64,000 nt of DNA. Source: Limnobacter sp. GTDB lineage: Bacteria > Pseudomonadota > Gammaproteobacteria > Burkholderiales > Burkholderiaceae_B. Shown here piece after piece: positions 1-9,197 of the stretch. Position numbers and translations under genes: made by a program. The first letter of the stretch is position 1; each line of letters begins with the position of its first letter. The notes beneath the pieces are model-generated. The model worked only from the letters and a program-made list of their open reading frames with translations. It made no database searches and was not told the DNA's origin. The DNA lies in the NCBI GenBank assembly GCA_029866125.1, contig JARWZZ010000017.1:1-64000 (forward strand). Direction: 5' to 3'.

Positions 1-26
1 GTCCTAGGCCTCTAGACGATGGGGTC
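1..26 (-). tRNA. tRNA-Glu (5' part only, cut by window edge)
   Basis: Read on the minus strand, this stretch gives the 5' acceptor strand and D-arm of a bacterial tRNA-Glu: GACCCCATCGTCTAGAGGCC followed by TAGGAC. The anticodon and 3' half lie beyond the left edge, so the isotype rests on resemblance to the very conserved tRNA-Glu start. It follows tRNA-Ala after a 39-base spacer and is probably cotranscribed with it. Confidence 0.8.
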
Positions 27-65
27 AAAACCTTGGAACTAACCGAACTAACTTCTCAAACTCTG

Positions 66-141
<76 letters not shown>

Positions 142-155
142 TTACGAAGACCGCT

Positions 156-184
156 ATTATCATCAGTTTTTTTAAGTTTGTCAA
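156..184 (-). promoter_or_regulatory. Sigma-70 promoter of the tRNA-Ala/tRNA-Glu operon
   Basis: On the minus strand a consensus -35 TTGACA (179-184) is followed after exactly 17 bases by GATAAT (156-161), about 15 bases upstream of the mature tRNA-Ala 5' end. This is one of the best matches to a housekeeping promoter in the window. Confidence 0.8.
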
Positions 185-404
185 CAATATTTTTGAAGAA
201 CTTACAAAACCTGACTTTTAACGACCCGCCTGTGTTGAGGCATCAACTCGGGCGAAGCGAACTATACATAAATCTCGGTTAAACTGCAAGTGTGATTAAA
301 AAAAATTGAAGTAAAATTCAAAGTAGTCATTAAACACCCAATAAGTAGCAAATAAGCACCTAATAAACCTGCAGCAAATAAATCAACAAGCGAGAATAAA
401 GCCC

Positions 405-968
405 ATGAAATTTTGTAGTGAATGCGGTACCCCAGTAGAAAAAAAGATTCCCGAGGGTGACAACAAGGAGCGTGCTGTTTGCCCCAATTGTGGCGCCATT
501 CACTACGTAAACCCCAAAATTGTGGTGGGTACCATTCCCACCTACAAGGGTAAAGTCCTGCTGTGTAAAAGGGCCATTGAACCCCGCTATGGGTTTTGGA
601 CCTTGCCCGCTGGGTTTATGGAGCTCAATGAGACCACCCACCAAGGCGCCATGCGAGAAACATGGGAAGAAGCTCAAGCCAAAGTGGAGCTGGGCCCACT
701 GTTCACCGTGTTTGACGTGATGATGGCGCAACAGGTGCACATGTTCTATCGCGCTGAAATGAGCTCCCCAGACTTTGGTGCAGGTGTAGAAAGCCTGGAT
801 GTAAAAATGTTTGCGGAAGAAGACATTCCCTGGGACGAGCTGGCATTCAAAACTGTGTCCAAAACTTTGAAGTTGTTTTTTAAAGACCGTGCCGCTGGCC
901 AGTACACCCTGCACACCGGCGATGTGTTTGACCACACGGATTGGCCACAGTCTTCATTTAAAGTTTGA
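405..968 (+). CDS. Nudix hydrolase with N-terminal zinc ribbon
   Basis: This 187-residue protein begins with a short zinc-ribbon (CSECG near residue 4 and CPNCG near residue 26), as in NudC-like and ADP-ribose-pyrophosphatase-like Nudix enzymes. The Nudix box is visible around residues 70-92: GFMELNE, seven residues, then RETWEEA. The usual Gly after EE is Ala. The family hydrolyses nucleoside diphosphates linked to another group, and the exact substrate cannot be read from sequence. It stands alone between the tRNA promoter and aat; the ATG at 405 has only a weak purine-rich stretch upstream. Family certain, substrate unknown. Confidence 0.85.
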   Translation: MKFCSECGTPVEKKIPEGDNKERAVCPNCGAIHYVNPKIVVGTIPTYKGKVLLCKRAIEPRYGFWTLPAGFMELNETTHQGAMRETWEEAQAKVELGPLFTVFDVMMAQQVHMFYRAEMSSPDFGAGVESLDVKMFAEEDIPWDELAFKTVSKTLKLFFKDRAAGQYTLHTGDVFDHTDWPQSSFKV

Positions 969-990
969 TGCGCTGCCAATACAAAAGTAA

Positions 991-1719
991 ATGCCCAAGC
1001 AAATGCTGAGCTGGCTTGAGCGGCCTACCGAGTTCCCGCGAACAGACCATGCTTTGCAAGACCCCAATGGCCTGCTAGCGGCCAGTGGCGCTGTAGATGC
1101 GGAATGGTTGCAGCACAGCTACCCCAGAGGCATTTTCCCGTGGTACAACCCGGGTGAGCCTGTGTTGTGGTGGTCGCCCAATCCGCGTGCGGTGTTGTTT
1201 ACCGACCAATTTAAGTTGCATCGCTCATTGCGCAAAGTCATGACCCGGGTGGACTTTGACCCTGAGCGAGAAATACGCATGGACTCCAATTTTGAGGCGG
1301 TGATGCGCGCATGCGCCGCGCCCAGGGATGGACAACCGGGTACTTGGATCACCGAAGACATTATTCAAGCCTACTTGGAACTACACCGCAAAGGGTTGGC
1401 CCATTCAATTGAACATTGGCATCAAAACCAACTGGTAGGCGGGCTTTACTGCGTGTCCATGGGCCGCATGGTTTTTGGTGAAAGTATGTTCTCGACCCAA
1501 ACTGATGCCTCTAAAGTGGCTTTTGGCTACTTCGTGGCTTGGCTAAAAAGCCAGAATGTGCGCATAATTGATTGCCAGCAAGCGACTCGCCATTTGATGT
1601 CATTTGGAGCGTGCACCATCAGCCGCCCTGAGTTTGAAATCATCATGAACGAAGAGTTGCTAAAGCCCGGACTGGATTGGCGAACACAGGTGTTGAGTTG
1701 GACGTATGACAAGACCTAA
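991..1719 (+). CDS. aat: Leucyl/phenylalanyl-tRNA--protein transferase
   Basis: Aat moves Leu or Phe from aminoacyl-tRNA onto proteins with N-terminal Lys or Arg, marking them for ClpS/ClpAP. The 242-residue protein is close to the usual length (about 234 in E. coli). It has the family signatures YPRGIFPWY and [10 protein letters not shown] near the N-terminus, then [19 protein letters not shown] and the DCQQATRHL stretch towards the C-terminus. It follows the Nudix gene by 22 bases and overlaps the next gene by 14 bases, so it is probably translated together with bpt, the other N-degron transferase. Confidence 0.95.
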   Translation: MPKQMLSWLERPTEFPRTDHALQDPNGLLAASGAVDAEWLQHSYPRGIFPWYNPGEPVLWWSPNPRAVLFTDQFKLHRSLRKVMTRVDFDPEREIRMDSNFEAVMRACAAPRDGQPGTWITEDIIQAYLELHRKGLAHSIEHWHQNQLVGGLYCVSMGRMVFGESMFSTQTDASKVAFGYFVAWLKSQNVRIIDCQQATRHLMSFGACTISRPEFEIIMNEELLKPGLDWRTQVLSWTYDKT

Positions 1720-2467
1720 GGAATTACCTTTTTCTGCGCTGCAATTTTATTCGACAGCGCCCTACCCTTGCAGTTATTTGGGCAGCAGGCTTGCACGCTC
1801 CCAAGTGGCAACTCCCAGCCATTTGATCAATGCCGATGTGTACAGCGAGCTGGTTAGGCTTGGTTTTCGACGCAGTGGCTTATTCACCTACAAACCGCAA
1901 TGCGATGGCTGCAATTCATGCCAACCTTACCGACTAAAAACTGAAGACTTTTTACCCAACCGCAGCCAAAGGCGAGCGCTCAAAGCCTGCATGAACCTCA
2001 AGCCTGGCGTGCAACGCCTGCACTTCAATACCGAGCACTATGCGCTGTATTTGAAGTATCAAGCGGCCCGTCACCACGGCGGCGGAATGGACGAGGACAG
2101 TCGCGAGCAGTATTCGCAGTTTTTGCTGCAAAGCCGGGTCAATTCCCGCTTGGTTGAATTTAGAGACGACGAAGGCAAGCTGCTGATGGTGTCGATTATC
2201 GACATTTTGACGGATGGGCTTTCCTCGGTTTATACCTTTTTTGACCCCGACCACAAAGCGGGCTTGGGCGTTTATGGCGTGTTGTGGCAAATCGAGCAAT
2301 GTTTGGACCTCAAACTGCCCTATTTGTATTTAGGCTATTGGATTGAGGAAAGCCAAAAAATGGCTTACAAAGCCAATTTCCAACCTGCCGAAATTTTGCG
2401 TGAAGGTCGGTGGGTGGATCTGCCCGCGGGTTCGAATCAACTGGCCAGCAATTCCACCAAGAAATAA
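1706..2467 (+). CDS. bpt: Aspartate/glutamate leucyltransferase
   Basis: Bpt (an ATE1-like leucyltransferase) adds Leu to proteins with N-terminal Asp or Glu and so feeds the ClpS/ClpAP pathway. The 253-residue product has the N-terminal cysteine motif [11 protein letters not shown] near residue 66 and the C-terminal YLGYWI and KANFQPAE stretches of the family, plus SVYTFFDPD. The start overlaps the end of aat by 14 bases, a common proteobacterial arrangement that couples the two transferases. Older annotation calls this family arginyltransferase. Confidence 0.93.
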   Translation: MTRPKELPFSALQFYSTAPYPCSYLGSRLARSQVATPSHLINADVYSELVRLGFRRSGLFTYKPQCDGCNSCQPYRLKTEDFLPNRSQRRALKACMNLKPGVQRLHFNTEHYALYLKYQAARHHGGGMDEDSREQYSQFLLQSRVNSRLVEFRDDEGKLLMVSIIDILTDGLSSVYTFFDPDHKAGLGVYGVLWQIEQCLDLKLPYLYLGYWIEESQKMAYKANFQPAEILREGRWVDLPAGSNQLASNSTKK

Positions 2468-2547
2468 ATTTTTAGAGCCTGCAACAAGCGATTTGGACGC
2501 CTAAGCCGTTACAATGCCAGCTGTTTTGATAGACATTGCTGGCCGCC

Positions 2548-3606
2548 ATGCTCGTACCGTTCTCCTTAGTTCGCCCCCTGCTGTTTTCCATGGACCCTGA
2601 AAAGGCACACCATGTGACATTTTCAGCCCTAAAAAAATTGAACCGCATGGAGTTGCTCAAACACTTTGTGCCTCAAACGGTGAGCGACCCGGTTTCAGTG
2701 ATGGGAATTCGCTTTCCCAACCGTGTGGGTTTGGCTGCAGGTTTGGACAAAGATGCCGCGTACATCAGCGAACTGGGGCTTCTGGGTTTCGGCTTTTTGG
2801 AGGTGGGAACTGTTACCCCCAAACCTCAGCCGGGAAATCCGCAACCACGTTTGTTCCGCCTACCCGAGCACGAGGCTTTGATTAACCGTTTGGGTTTCAA
2901 TAATCATGGTTTAGACAACTTGATCGAGAACGTTAAACGAAGCTCTTTCTCGGGCGTGTTGGGCATTAACATTGGCAAAAACGCGGTCACACCGGTTGAA
3001 AATGCAGCCGATGATTATCTGCAAGCGCTGGAGGCTGTTTACCCCTACGCCACCTACATCACTGTGAACATTTCCTCGCCCAACACCAAAAATCTGCGTG
3101 ATTTGCAGGGGGGCGATAGCCTAGACCAATTGTTAAGCCAGTTGAAGGATCGCCAAAAAAAGTTGTCTGATTTGCATGGCTTGTACAAACCGATGGCTTT
3201 GAAGATTGCCCCCGACCTAACCTTAGAAGAAATTGACGCGATTGCGGACCGATTAAGCCATTACGGTTTCGACGGGGTGATTGCCACCAACACCACCATC
3301 GACAAAACTGCTGTTGCATCACACAAGTTGGGTGCGGAGCAAGGTGGCCTAAGTGGTGCGCCTGTGAGGGAAAAGTCTCTGCAGGTGATTGAACGCTTGT
3401 ATTCCAGATTGGGCGACGCAATTCCGATTATTGGTGTGGGTGGCATCACCAGCGGTGCACATGCTGTGGAAAAAATCCGCGCGGGTGCAAAACTGGTGCA
3501 AATTTACACCGGCTTGATTTACCGGGGTCCAGATTTGGTGGAGGAATGCGCCGCCACCATTGAGCACAATTGCAAAGTACCGGGAATGCTGGCCAGGAAG
3601 CGTTGA
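2548..3606 (+). CDS. pyrD: Dihydroorotate dehydrogenase (quinone), class 2
   Basis: PyrD oxidises dihydroorotate to orotate in pyrimidine synthesis, using FMN and membrane quinone. The 352-residue product shows [27 protein letters not shown], the catalytic-serine segment [16 protein letters not shown] and the phosphate-binding end GVGGI and YTGLIYRG. The N-terminal stretch [16 protein letters not shown] matches the membrane-associating helix of class 2 enzymes. I chose ATG at 2548 over an upstream in-frame TTG at 2536 because it gives the usual short N-terminus; no strong ribosome site supports either. It is convergent with lutB. Confidence 0.93.
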   Translation: MLVPFSLVRPLLFSMDPEKAHHVTFSALKKLNRMELLKHFVPQTVSDPVSVMGIRFPNRVGLAAGLDKDAAYISELGLLGFGFLEVGTVTPKPQPGNPQPRLFRLPEHEALINRLGFNNHGLDNLIENVKRSSFSGVLGINIGKNAVTPVENAADDYLQALEAVYPYATYITVNISSPNTKNLRDLQGGDSLDQLLSQLKDRQKKLSDLHGLYKPMALKIAPDLTLEEIDAIADRLSHYGFDGVIATNTTIDKTAVASHKLGAEQGGLSGAPVREKSLQVIERLYSRLGDAIPIIGVGGITSGAHAVEKIRAGAKLVQIYTGLIYRGPDLVEECAATIEHNCKVPGMLARKR

Positions 3607-3669
3607 AAGAGTTGTGATCAACAACGCCTAAAGCCATCGGTTCAAACTGGTTTGCCGGCAAGTGACGTG

Positions 3670-5082
3670 CTAAGGCTTCTTTCGCGATTGGTATTGCGCC
3701 ATAAAGGTTTGAGCTTCTGGCGCAGGGAAATCCCGGTTGCCACTCCAACCCGATGCACCGGGAAGGCTGCTAATCTTGCCGCCCTTGCGTTTCGCCCAGA
3801 GGTGAAGCACATAGACGCCGACTCGAGATGCAAAGCGATACAAGCCCGGCTTTGAGGCCACAAAGCCCCAGACTTTCAAAGCCAGCTTTTCTTTCAAAGG
3901 GCGAATGCCCCTTTCAAATTGTTGTTGCCTTAATTTGCGCAACAAATCGGGTAACGGAATTTTGACTGGGCACACCACATGGCATTGGCCACACAGGGTG
4001 GAGGCTTGGGGCAAGTCTGGGGCTTTGTCTAAGCCCACATAGCTGGGCGTTAAAATGGAGCCCATGGGGCCGGGGTAAACCCAGCCGTAGGCGTGGCCGC
4101 CAATTTTTTGATACACAGGGCAATGATTCATACAGGCACCGCAACGTATACATCGCAGCATGTCTTGAAACTCACCGCCCAACAGGCCAGTACGGCCACT
4201 GTCTACCAGCACCACATACATGTGCTCTGGGCCGTCCAAGTCCCCTTCCCGCTTGGGCCCAGTCAATACGGATACATAGTTGGAAATACTCTGCCCAGTC
4301 GCGGAGCGGGTCAGCAAACGGATGAAGTTGGCAAAATCCTCCAAGGTGGGGACCACTTTTTCGATACCTGTAACCGCCACATGCACCTTGGGCAGCAAAG
4401 TGCACATGCCTTCGTTGCCCTCGTTGGTGACCAGGCAAACTGAACCTGTTTCAGCGATTACAAAATTGCCACCGCTGATGCCCATGTCCGATGCCAAAAA
4501 CTGAGGGCGTAAAACCTCACGGGCTTCACGGGTCATTTCAGCAATGTCGGTTTTTAGGGGCGTGCCGTGAATTTGGTGGAACAGTTCGGCAACCTGTTCT
4601 TTGTCCTTGTGGACAACCGGGGCAATGATGTGGCTAGGTGGCTCTGCATCATTGATTTGCAGAATGTACTCGCCAAGGTCAGTCTCGCGCACTGCCAAAC
4701 CTGCTTTCTCAAGGGCTTTGTTCAGCCCCAACTCCTCAGTCACCATGGACTTGGATTTGGTGATGTTTTTAACCTGATGCTTTTTGGCTATTTTGACAAC
4801 CCAGTCGCAAGCTTCCTCGTGCGTGCGGGCGTACAGCACCTGGGTGCCCATGGATTTGGCTTTGGCTTCAAACAATTCCAGCCAGATGTCCAAATTTTCA
4901 AGGGTGGTGTTGCGGGAGTCTACAGCCCAGGTTCTGCAAGCCTCGTAATCAGGAAGCTCGGTGATGACATTGGCGCGTGCATTCACAAATTTGGTGGACA
5001 GGCGCCGTAGGTTTTCTTGCAGACGTTGGTCTTTGAGCTTTTCCAAAGACTTTTGCTCGAAAAACATGCTTTGTACTTGCAT
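3670..5082 (-). CDS. lutB: L-lactate utilization iron-sulfur protein LutB
   Basis: LutB is the ferredoxin-like subunit of the LutABC system for oxidising L-lactate to pyruvate. The 470-residue product has an N-terminal LUD domain (about residues 60-290). Two [4Fe-4S] motifs follow: CIRCGACMNHCPVY near 315 and CGQCHVVCPVK near 365. A basic C-terminal tail follows. It starts 3 bases after the lutA stop, so the two form an operon. No lutC follows; the next gene is the convergent pyrD. Confidence 0.92.
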   Translation of the reverse strand: MQVQSMFFEQKSLEKLKDQRLQENLRRLSTKFVNARANVITELPDYEACRTWAVDSRNTTLENLDIWLELFEAKAKSMGTQVLYARTHEEACDWVVKIAKKHQVKNITKSKSMVTEELGLNKALEKAGLAVRETDLGEYILQINDAEPPSHIIAPVVHKDKEQVAELFHQIHGTPLKTDIAEMTREAREVLRPQFLASDMGISGGNFVIAETGSVCLVTNEGNEGMCTLLPKVHVAVTGIEKVVPTLEDFANFIRLLTRSATGQSISNYVSVLTGPKREGDLDGPEHMYVVLVDSGRTGLLGGEFQDMLRCIRCGACMNHCPVYQKIGGHAYGWVYPGPMGSILTPSYVGLDKAPDLPQASTLCGQCHVVCPVKIPLPDLLRKLRQQQFERGIRPLKEKLALKVWGFVASKPGLYRFASRVGVYVLHLWAKRKGGKISSLPGASGWSGNRDFPAPEAQTFMAQYQSRKKP

Positions 5083-5085
5083 GGT

Positions 5086-5850
5086 TTACACCCCCACTTG
5101 ATCAGGCTCGCCACGCCCGGTCAATAGTTCTGATATATGAATCACTTGGGTGTTGTTTCCCAAACGCGACATGCGACCTTTGATGTTCAACATACAACCC
5201 AAGTCGCCCAGCACCACTGCCTGTGCGCCAGTGTCGGTGATGTGTTTGCATTTGTCATCGCAAATGGCAGAGGACACTTCTCCATATTTCACCGAAAAAG
5301 TACCGCCAAAGCCACAGCACTGCTCGCTCTCGTGCATTTCAATCACTTCACTTTGAGTGAGCGTATGAATGAGCTGCCGGGGCTGCTTTTTGATGCCCAA
5401 TTCACGCAGGCCGCTGCAGGAGTCGTGGTAGGTCAGCTTTTTAATTTCAGACTGAACCTGAGGGGCCAGCCTACTTTTGAGTGTGTCCAAGCCTATTACA
5501 TTGACCAAAAAGTCTGTCAGTTCGTAGGTTTTTTCGGCCAACTGTACAGCTTTGGATCGAAGGTCGGGGTCGTTCAAAAACACTTGCGTGTAGTGCGAGG
5601 AAATCATTCCCGCGCAAGACCCGGACGGAATGACCACATAGTCGAAAGTTTCAAATTCCCTGAGCCATTTCAGTGCCAATTGGTGAGTGGTGGCTTGGTC
5701 GCCAGAATTCCATGCTGGCTGCCCACAACAGGTTTGCGCCTGGGGCACATGCACCTCGCAACCCGCTTGCTCCAACAAGTCCAAAGTGGAAAACCCGATG
5801 GAAGGCCGCATCGCGTCCACCAGGCAAGTCACAAACAATCCAACACGCAA
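5086..5850 (-). CDS. lutA: L-lactate utilization protein LutA (CCG-domain)
   Basis: LutA is the cysteine-rich subunit of the Lut lactate oxidation system, related to the CCG-domain subunits of GlpC and heterodisulfide reductase. Two CCG modules are visible: TCCGQPAWNSGD near residue 40 and QCCGFGGTFSVKYGEVS near residue 180. I start it at the TTG at 5848-5850, which gives MRVGLFVTC (the usual family start) and sits 6 bases after GGGAG. A further in-frame TTG lies five codons upstream. It is first in the lutAB operon and divergent from an IclR regulator. Confidence 0.9.
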   Translation of the reverse strand: MRVGLFVTCLVDAMRPSIGFSTLDLLEQAGCEVHVPQAQTCCGQPAWNSGDQATTHQLALKWLREFETFDYVVIPSGSCAGMISSHYTQVFLNDPDLRSKAVQLAEKTYELTDFLVNVIGLDTLKSRLAPQVQSEIKKLTYHDSCSGLRELGIKKQPRQLIHTLTQSEVIEMHESEQCCGFGGTFSVKYGEVSSAICDDKCKHITDTGAQAVVLGDLGCMLNIKGRMSRLGNNTQVIHISELLTGRGEPDQVGV

Positions 5851-5949
5851 AATGAGCTCCCGCAAGGCTTTTCAGGGGTTTTAGTTTAGAGGCAGAGCCA
5901 AGGTAAGCGATAGTAGGACTAACCATGAAAAGTGACTCGTTTCACATCA

Positions 5950-5965
5950 TGGTATACACTTACCA
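5950..5965. promoter_or_regulatory. Inverted repeat between lutA and iclR-type gene, possible operator
   Basis: TGGTA (5950-5954) and TACCA (5961-5965) form an inverted repeat with a 6-base spacer, 27 bases before the regulator start codon and about 100 bases before lutA. IclR proteins often bind such short palindromes in the divergent intergenic region. The assignment is inference from position only. Confidence 0.4.
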
Positions 5966-5992
5966 AATAATGAAATCAAAAATAGGTTTTAA

Positions 5993-6796
5993 ATGAGCGA
6001 CGATGCAATAGGCCGGACCAGTATTCAAGTGATTGAGCGCATGATGCAGCTCTTGGATGCCCTGGCAGATCGACCTGACCCTGTGGCCCTAAAAGACTTG
6101 GCTCAAGAAACGCGCCTACACCCTTCCACTGCCCACCGCATTCTGAATGACTTGGTTGCCTGCCGACTGGTGGACCGCACCGACCCCGGCTTGTATCGGC
6201 TGGGCATGCGCCTATTGGAATTGGGAAATTTGGTGAAAGCGCGATTGAACGTGCGTGATGCTTCATTGGATTTGATGCGCAAATTGCATCGATTAACTGG
6301 CCAAACAGTCAACCTGTCGGTACGTCAGGGCGATGAAATTGTTTACGTGGAACGCACTTACAGTGAGAGGTCTGGAATGCAGGTGGTGCGTGCCATTGGC
6401 GGACGAGCACCTTTGCATTTAACCTCAACTGGCAAATTGTTTTTGGCGCAAGACAACAGCGAAAACCTGAAAGCCTATGCTGAAAAAACAGGCTTGCGCG
6501 GCACAACCCCAACCAGTTTGACTACGCTGCCCACACTGGAGAAAGAACTTCAAGAGGTGCGTCAATCCGGGTTCGCAAGGGACAATGAAGAATTGGAAAC
6601 CGGGGTGCGCTGCATGGCTGCAGGAATATATGACGATTCGTCAAAGTTGATTGCGGGGCTTTCTATCTCAGCGCCTGCAGACCGTATTCAAGAAGAGTGG
6701 TTGACTGAATTGATTCGAACAGCAAACCGGATCAGCGCCTCATTGGGCTGGCCCGGTGCTGCTCAGAATTCAATCTACAAAGGGCTCACGGGTTGA
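5993..6796 (+). CDS. IclR family transcriptional regulator
   Basis: This 267-residue regulator has an N-terminal winged helix-turn-helix (about residues 10-70, with LAQETRLHPSTAHRILNDLV as the recognition region) and a C-terminal IclR effector-binding domain (about 85-255, with GGRAPLHLTSTGKLFLA and the cysteine-containing ETGVRCMAAGIYD). IclR proteins sense small carboxylic acids or related metabolites. It is divergent from lutAB and is the natural candidate to control lactate use, though the sequence does not name its ligand. Its start is 142 bases from that of lutA. Confidence 0.9.
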   Translation: MSDDAIGRTSIQVIERMMQLLDALADRPDPVALKDLAQETRLHPSTAHRILNDLVACRLVDRTDPGLYRLGMRLLELGNLVKARLNVRDASLDLMRKLHRLTGQTVNLSVRQGDEIVYVERTYSERSGMQVVRAIGGRAPLHLTSTGKLFLAQDNSENLKAYAEKTGLRGTTPTSLTTLPTLEKELQEVRQSGFARDNEELETGVRCMAAGIYDDSSKLIAGLSISAPADRIQEEWLTELIRTANRISASLGWPGAAQNSIYKGLTG

Positions 6797-6838
6797 GCTC
6801 TTGTAGGGTTTGCGGCCTGCTGGGGTTTGTGGCCTAAA

Positions 6839-7927
6839 TTACTGCTGAATCACAAAATTGCGAATGCGCTCAGCATCTGAGAATCGAGACGCTTTACTCA
6901 CAGAATCCAGCAACACAATCACCAAATTACGCGTGCCAACTTTGGCTTGCATCACCAAACAGCGCCCTGCTTCGTTGATGAAACCCGTTTTCTGCACCTG
7001 AATATCCCAATGGTCTTGTTTGATTAAAGCATTGGTGTTGCGAAACATCAGCTCGCGACCACGCAGTGATTCAACTTGGTAGCTGGGGCTGGTGGAGTAA
7101 TCTCGAATCAAGGGAAACTTGTTGGCATGCATGACCAACATGGCCAAGTCAGTCGCGCTGGACTGATTGGATGCAGACAACCCGGTAGTCTCTACAAAAT
7201 TGGAGCTGTACATGCCCAATTTTCTGGCCTTCTCATTCATGGCCTTGGCGCAAGCTTGCATACCACCTGGGTAACTGCGGCCCAAGGCTGACGCTGCACG
7301 GTTTTCTGAGGCCATCAGAGCAAGGTGCATCAATTCCCGACGGGTAAAAATTGAACCGGGCGCAAGCCGTGAGCCCGTGCCCTTAATCGAATCCATATCC
7401 TCGTGGGTAATTTCAACTTTCTCTTCCAAATCCAAGTTGGCCTCTAGGCTAACCACCACCGTCATGAGTTTGGTGATGGAAGCAATGGGCAACACTGCAT
7501 GCGGGTTTTTGGAATACAACAGTTCTTTGGTATCCGCATCTGCCACCAACACTGCAGAACTTTTTAAATTGAGTGGATCAGCCACATTGTGCAAACCAGC
7601 CATGTGCGCCATGGTGGGCTGTGCCGTCACCATGTTGCTGCGAATGGACTGACGGGCCACCACAGGCTTAACCTTGGAACGGGCTTTTGGCTTGGCGCTG
7701 GCTTTGGATCGAACCGAGGTTTTAATGACCTTGGCGGATGATTTGGAGGTAACTTCTTTTTTGGAGGTTGAGCTTTTAGATACTTTTTTTGCGGAGGTGC
7801 TGGATTGCTTTTGGGTGTTCGATTTATTGCTGACCGAGGTATTCGAAAAGGCCGCAGGTGACATAAAAAGGGTGATGGACGCTGCGAGGATCAGTGAAAC
7901 ACAATTTTTTCTTTTAAATACAATCAT
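6839..7927 (-). CDS. pbpG: D-alanyl-D-alanine endopeptidase, PBP7 type
   Basis: This is a serine hydrolase of the S11 peptidase family that trims peptidoglycan cross-links in the periplasm. The catalytic motifs are all present: SITK (Ser150, Lys153), SEN (207-209) and KTG (313-315). I start at the ATG at 7925-7927 because it opens a signal peptide (basic MIVFKRK, then a hydrophobic stretch, AFS at the end). Between the signal peptide and the catalytic domain is an unusual Lys/Ser/Thr-rich, very basic linker (about residues 30-98). A dacA-type carboxypeptidase is the main alternative, but length and motifs favour PBP7. Confidence 0.85.
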   Translation of the reverse strand: MIVFKRKNCVSLILAASITLFMSPAAFSNTSVSNKSNTQKQSSTSAKKVSKSSTSKKEVTSKSSAKVIKTSVRSKASAKPKARSKVKPVVARQSIRSNMVTAQPTMAHMAGLHNVADPLNLKSSAVLVADADTKELLYSKNPHAVLPIASITKLMTVVVSLEANLDLEEKVEITHEDMDSIKGTGSRLAPGSIFTRRELMHLALMASENRAASALGRSYPGGMQACAKAMNEKARKLGMYSSNFVETTGLSASNQSSATDLAMLVMHANKFPLIRDYSTSPSYQVESLRGRELMFRNTNALIKQDHWDIQVQKTGFINEAGRCLVMQAKVGTRNLVIVLLDSVSKASRFSDAERIRNFVIQQ

Positions 7928-8030
7928 TTTGGTTCTTTTCTGAAAGCAGATCGTGAAATGTATTGTAGTCGAAGTCCAACAAAACTCAAGCAATACTTTT
8001 GGGGGAGTTGTCAAACCACCTCGACATGTG

Positions 8031-8963
8031 TCAAGAGACAGAAAATCGAAGTAATCGCCCTATACTAGCGCACTGCAAATCGGTGAGATGGTCAAGGTCT
8101 TTGAAGTAACCTCCGGCCATTGACATCACCACGGGCAGGTGCATTTTGCTAAGCCAAGAGAATACCATGTTGTCTCGTTCTTCAATGCCCGAATCAGTCA
8201 GGCAAAGCCGTCCCAATCGATCATTTTGATGAACGTCCATGCCTGCGAGGTAAAAGACAAAATCAGCGGGAAAGCATTGTTCAGTGCGGCTTAGCGCGTT
8301 TTCGAGTTGCAGAAGGTAGTCCTCATCCCCGGTGCCGTCAGGTAGGGCGACATCCAAGTCACTGTTTTGTTTAACAAATGGATAATTGTGGTGCCCATGC
8401 AGAGACAAGGTGAATATGGAATGATCACCTTGAGTGATGGCGGCGGTTCCGTCGCCCTGATGCACATCCAAATCAATAACCAGCACTTTGGCCTGAGGCT
8501 TTAACTGCTGAAGAACCCTTGCGGCCACCACGGTGTCGTTAAAAACGCAAAACCCCGAGCCAGTATGCTGCATTGCATGATGAGTACCCCCGGCCAAGTT
8601 AACGGCGGCTTTGTGATGTGGTTTGTGATGTGATTGATGCTTAGATTCAACCTCAATCAAACTAAAAACGCCGTCTACGGTGGCTCCCACAGAACGAATA
8701 GACCGCTCCACCATTTCCACTGACCAAGGAAACCCAATTTCCTTCTGTTGCGCAGGGCTTAGCTTTCCACGAAAGACTTGATCAATATAAACCGGGGAAT
8801 GCGCCAACAACAATTGGTCACGAGTGGCGGGGTTGGGCTTTAATAGATTGATTCCATTCAAATTTTGCGACACTTTGTCACGAAGCATGCGGTACTTCTG
8901 CATGGGGAATCGGTGCCCCTCGGGAAGCGGAAGTACAAATTCGTCAGTGTAAAAAGCGTGCAT
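8031..8963 (-). CDS. Histone deacetylase family hydrolase
   Basis: The 310-residue protein has the arginase/deacetylase fold signatures of bacterial class IV-like HDAC relatives: the tandem-His motif GGTHHAM (about residue 125), the metal site DLDVHQGDGTA, a second metal Asp in GMDVHQND and the catalytic Tyr in GGY near the end. These enzymes use Zn to remove acetyl groups from amines such as polyamines or acetyl-lysine; the substrate is unknown here. It is transcribed toward pbpG with a gap of about 100 bases and is divergent from the phasin gene. Confidence 0.87.
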   Translation of the reverse strand: MHAFYTDEFVLPLPEGHRFPMQKYRMLRDKVSQNLNGINLLKPNPATRDQLLLAHSPVYIDQVFRGKLSPAQQKEIGFPWSVEMVERSIRSVGATVDGVFSLIEVESKHQSHHKPHHKAAVNLAGGTHHAMQHTGSGFCVFNDTVVAARVLQQLKPQAKVLVIDLDVHQGDGTAAITQGDHSIFTLSLHGHHNYPFVKQNSDLDVALPDGTGDEDYLLQLENALSRTEQCFPADFVFYLAGMDVHQNDRLGRLCLTDSGIEERDNMVFSWLSKMHLPVVMSMAGGYFKDLDHLTDLQCASIGRLLRFSVS

Positions 8964-9051
8964 GAGGCAACTGCAAGGGGTTTGAAGGGCAGTAAAAGTG
9001 TGTGTTTTTCAGCAGAACGGAGTTTCTATATTGCAACGCACCATTTTTTTA

Positions 9052-9079
9052 TTGACAAGGGAAATGATTGTTGTAATAT
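9052..9079 (+). promoter_or_regulatory. Sigma-70 promoter of the phasin gene
   Basis: A consensus -35 TTGACA (9052-9057) and a -10 TAATAT (9074-9079) are separated by 16 bases. This lies about 120 bases upstream of the phasin start codon, leaving a leader of roughly 110 bases that holds an inverted repeat. Confidence 0.7.
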
Positions 9080-9088
9080 GTGAATTGT

Positions 9089-9108
9089 GCAGCGCATCAA
9101 AACGCTGC
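9089..9108. promoter_or_regulatory. Inverted repeat just downstream of phasin promoter, possible operator
   Basis: GCAGCG (9089-9094) and CGCTGC (9103-9108) form a 6-bp inverted repeat with an 8-base spacer, starting 10 bases after the -10 hexamer, where a repressor would block transcription. PhaR, the usual phasin repressor, recognises CTGC/GCAG-type sequences in other bacteria, so PhaR is a reasonable candidate. No phaR gene is in the window. Confidence 0.45.
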
Positions 9109-9197
9109 GTTAAATCAAAGCAAGGGCAGACTTGTATATCAACAATATCAAGCTCAAGCCCCCAAAACACAGTCTATATTACGTCACGGAGCAAAGC

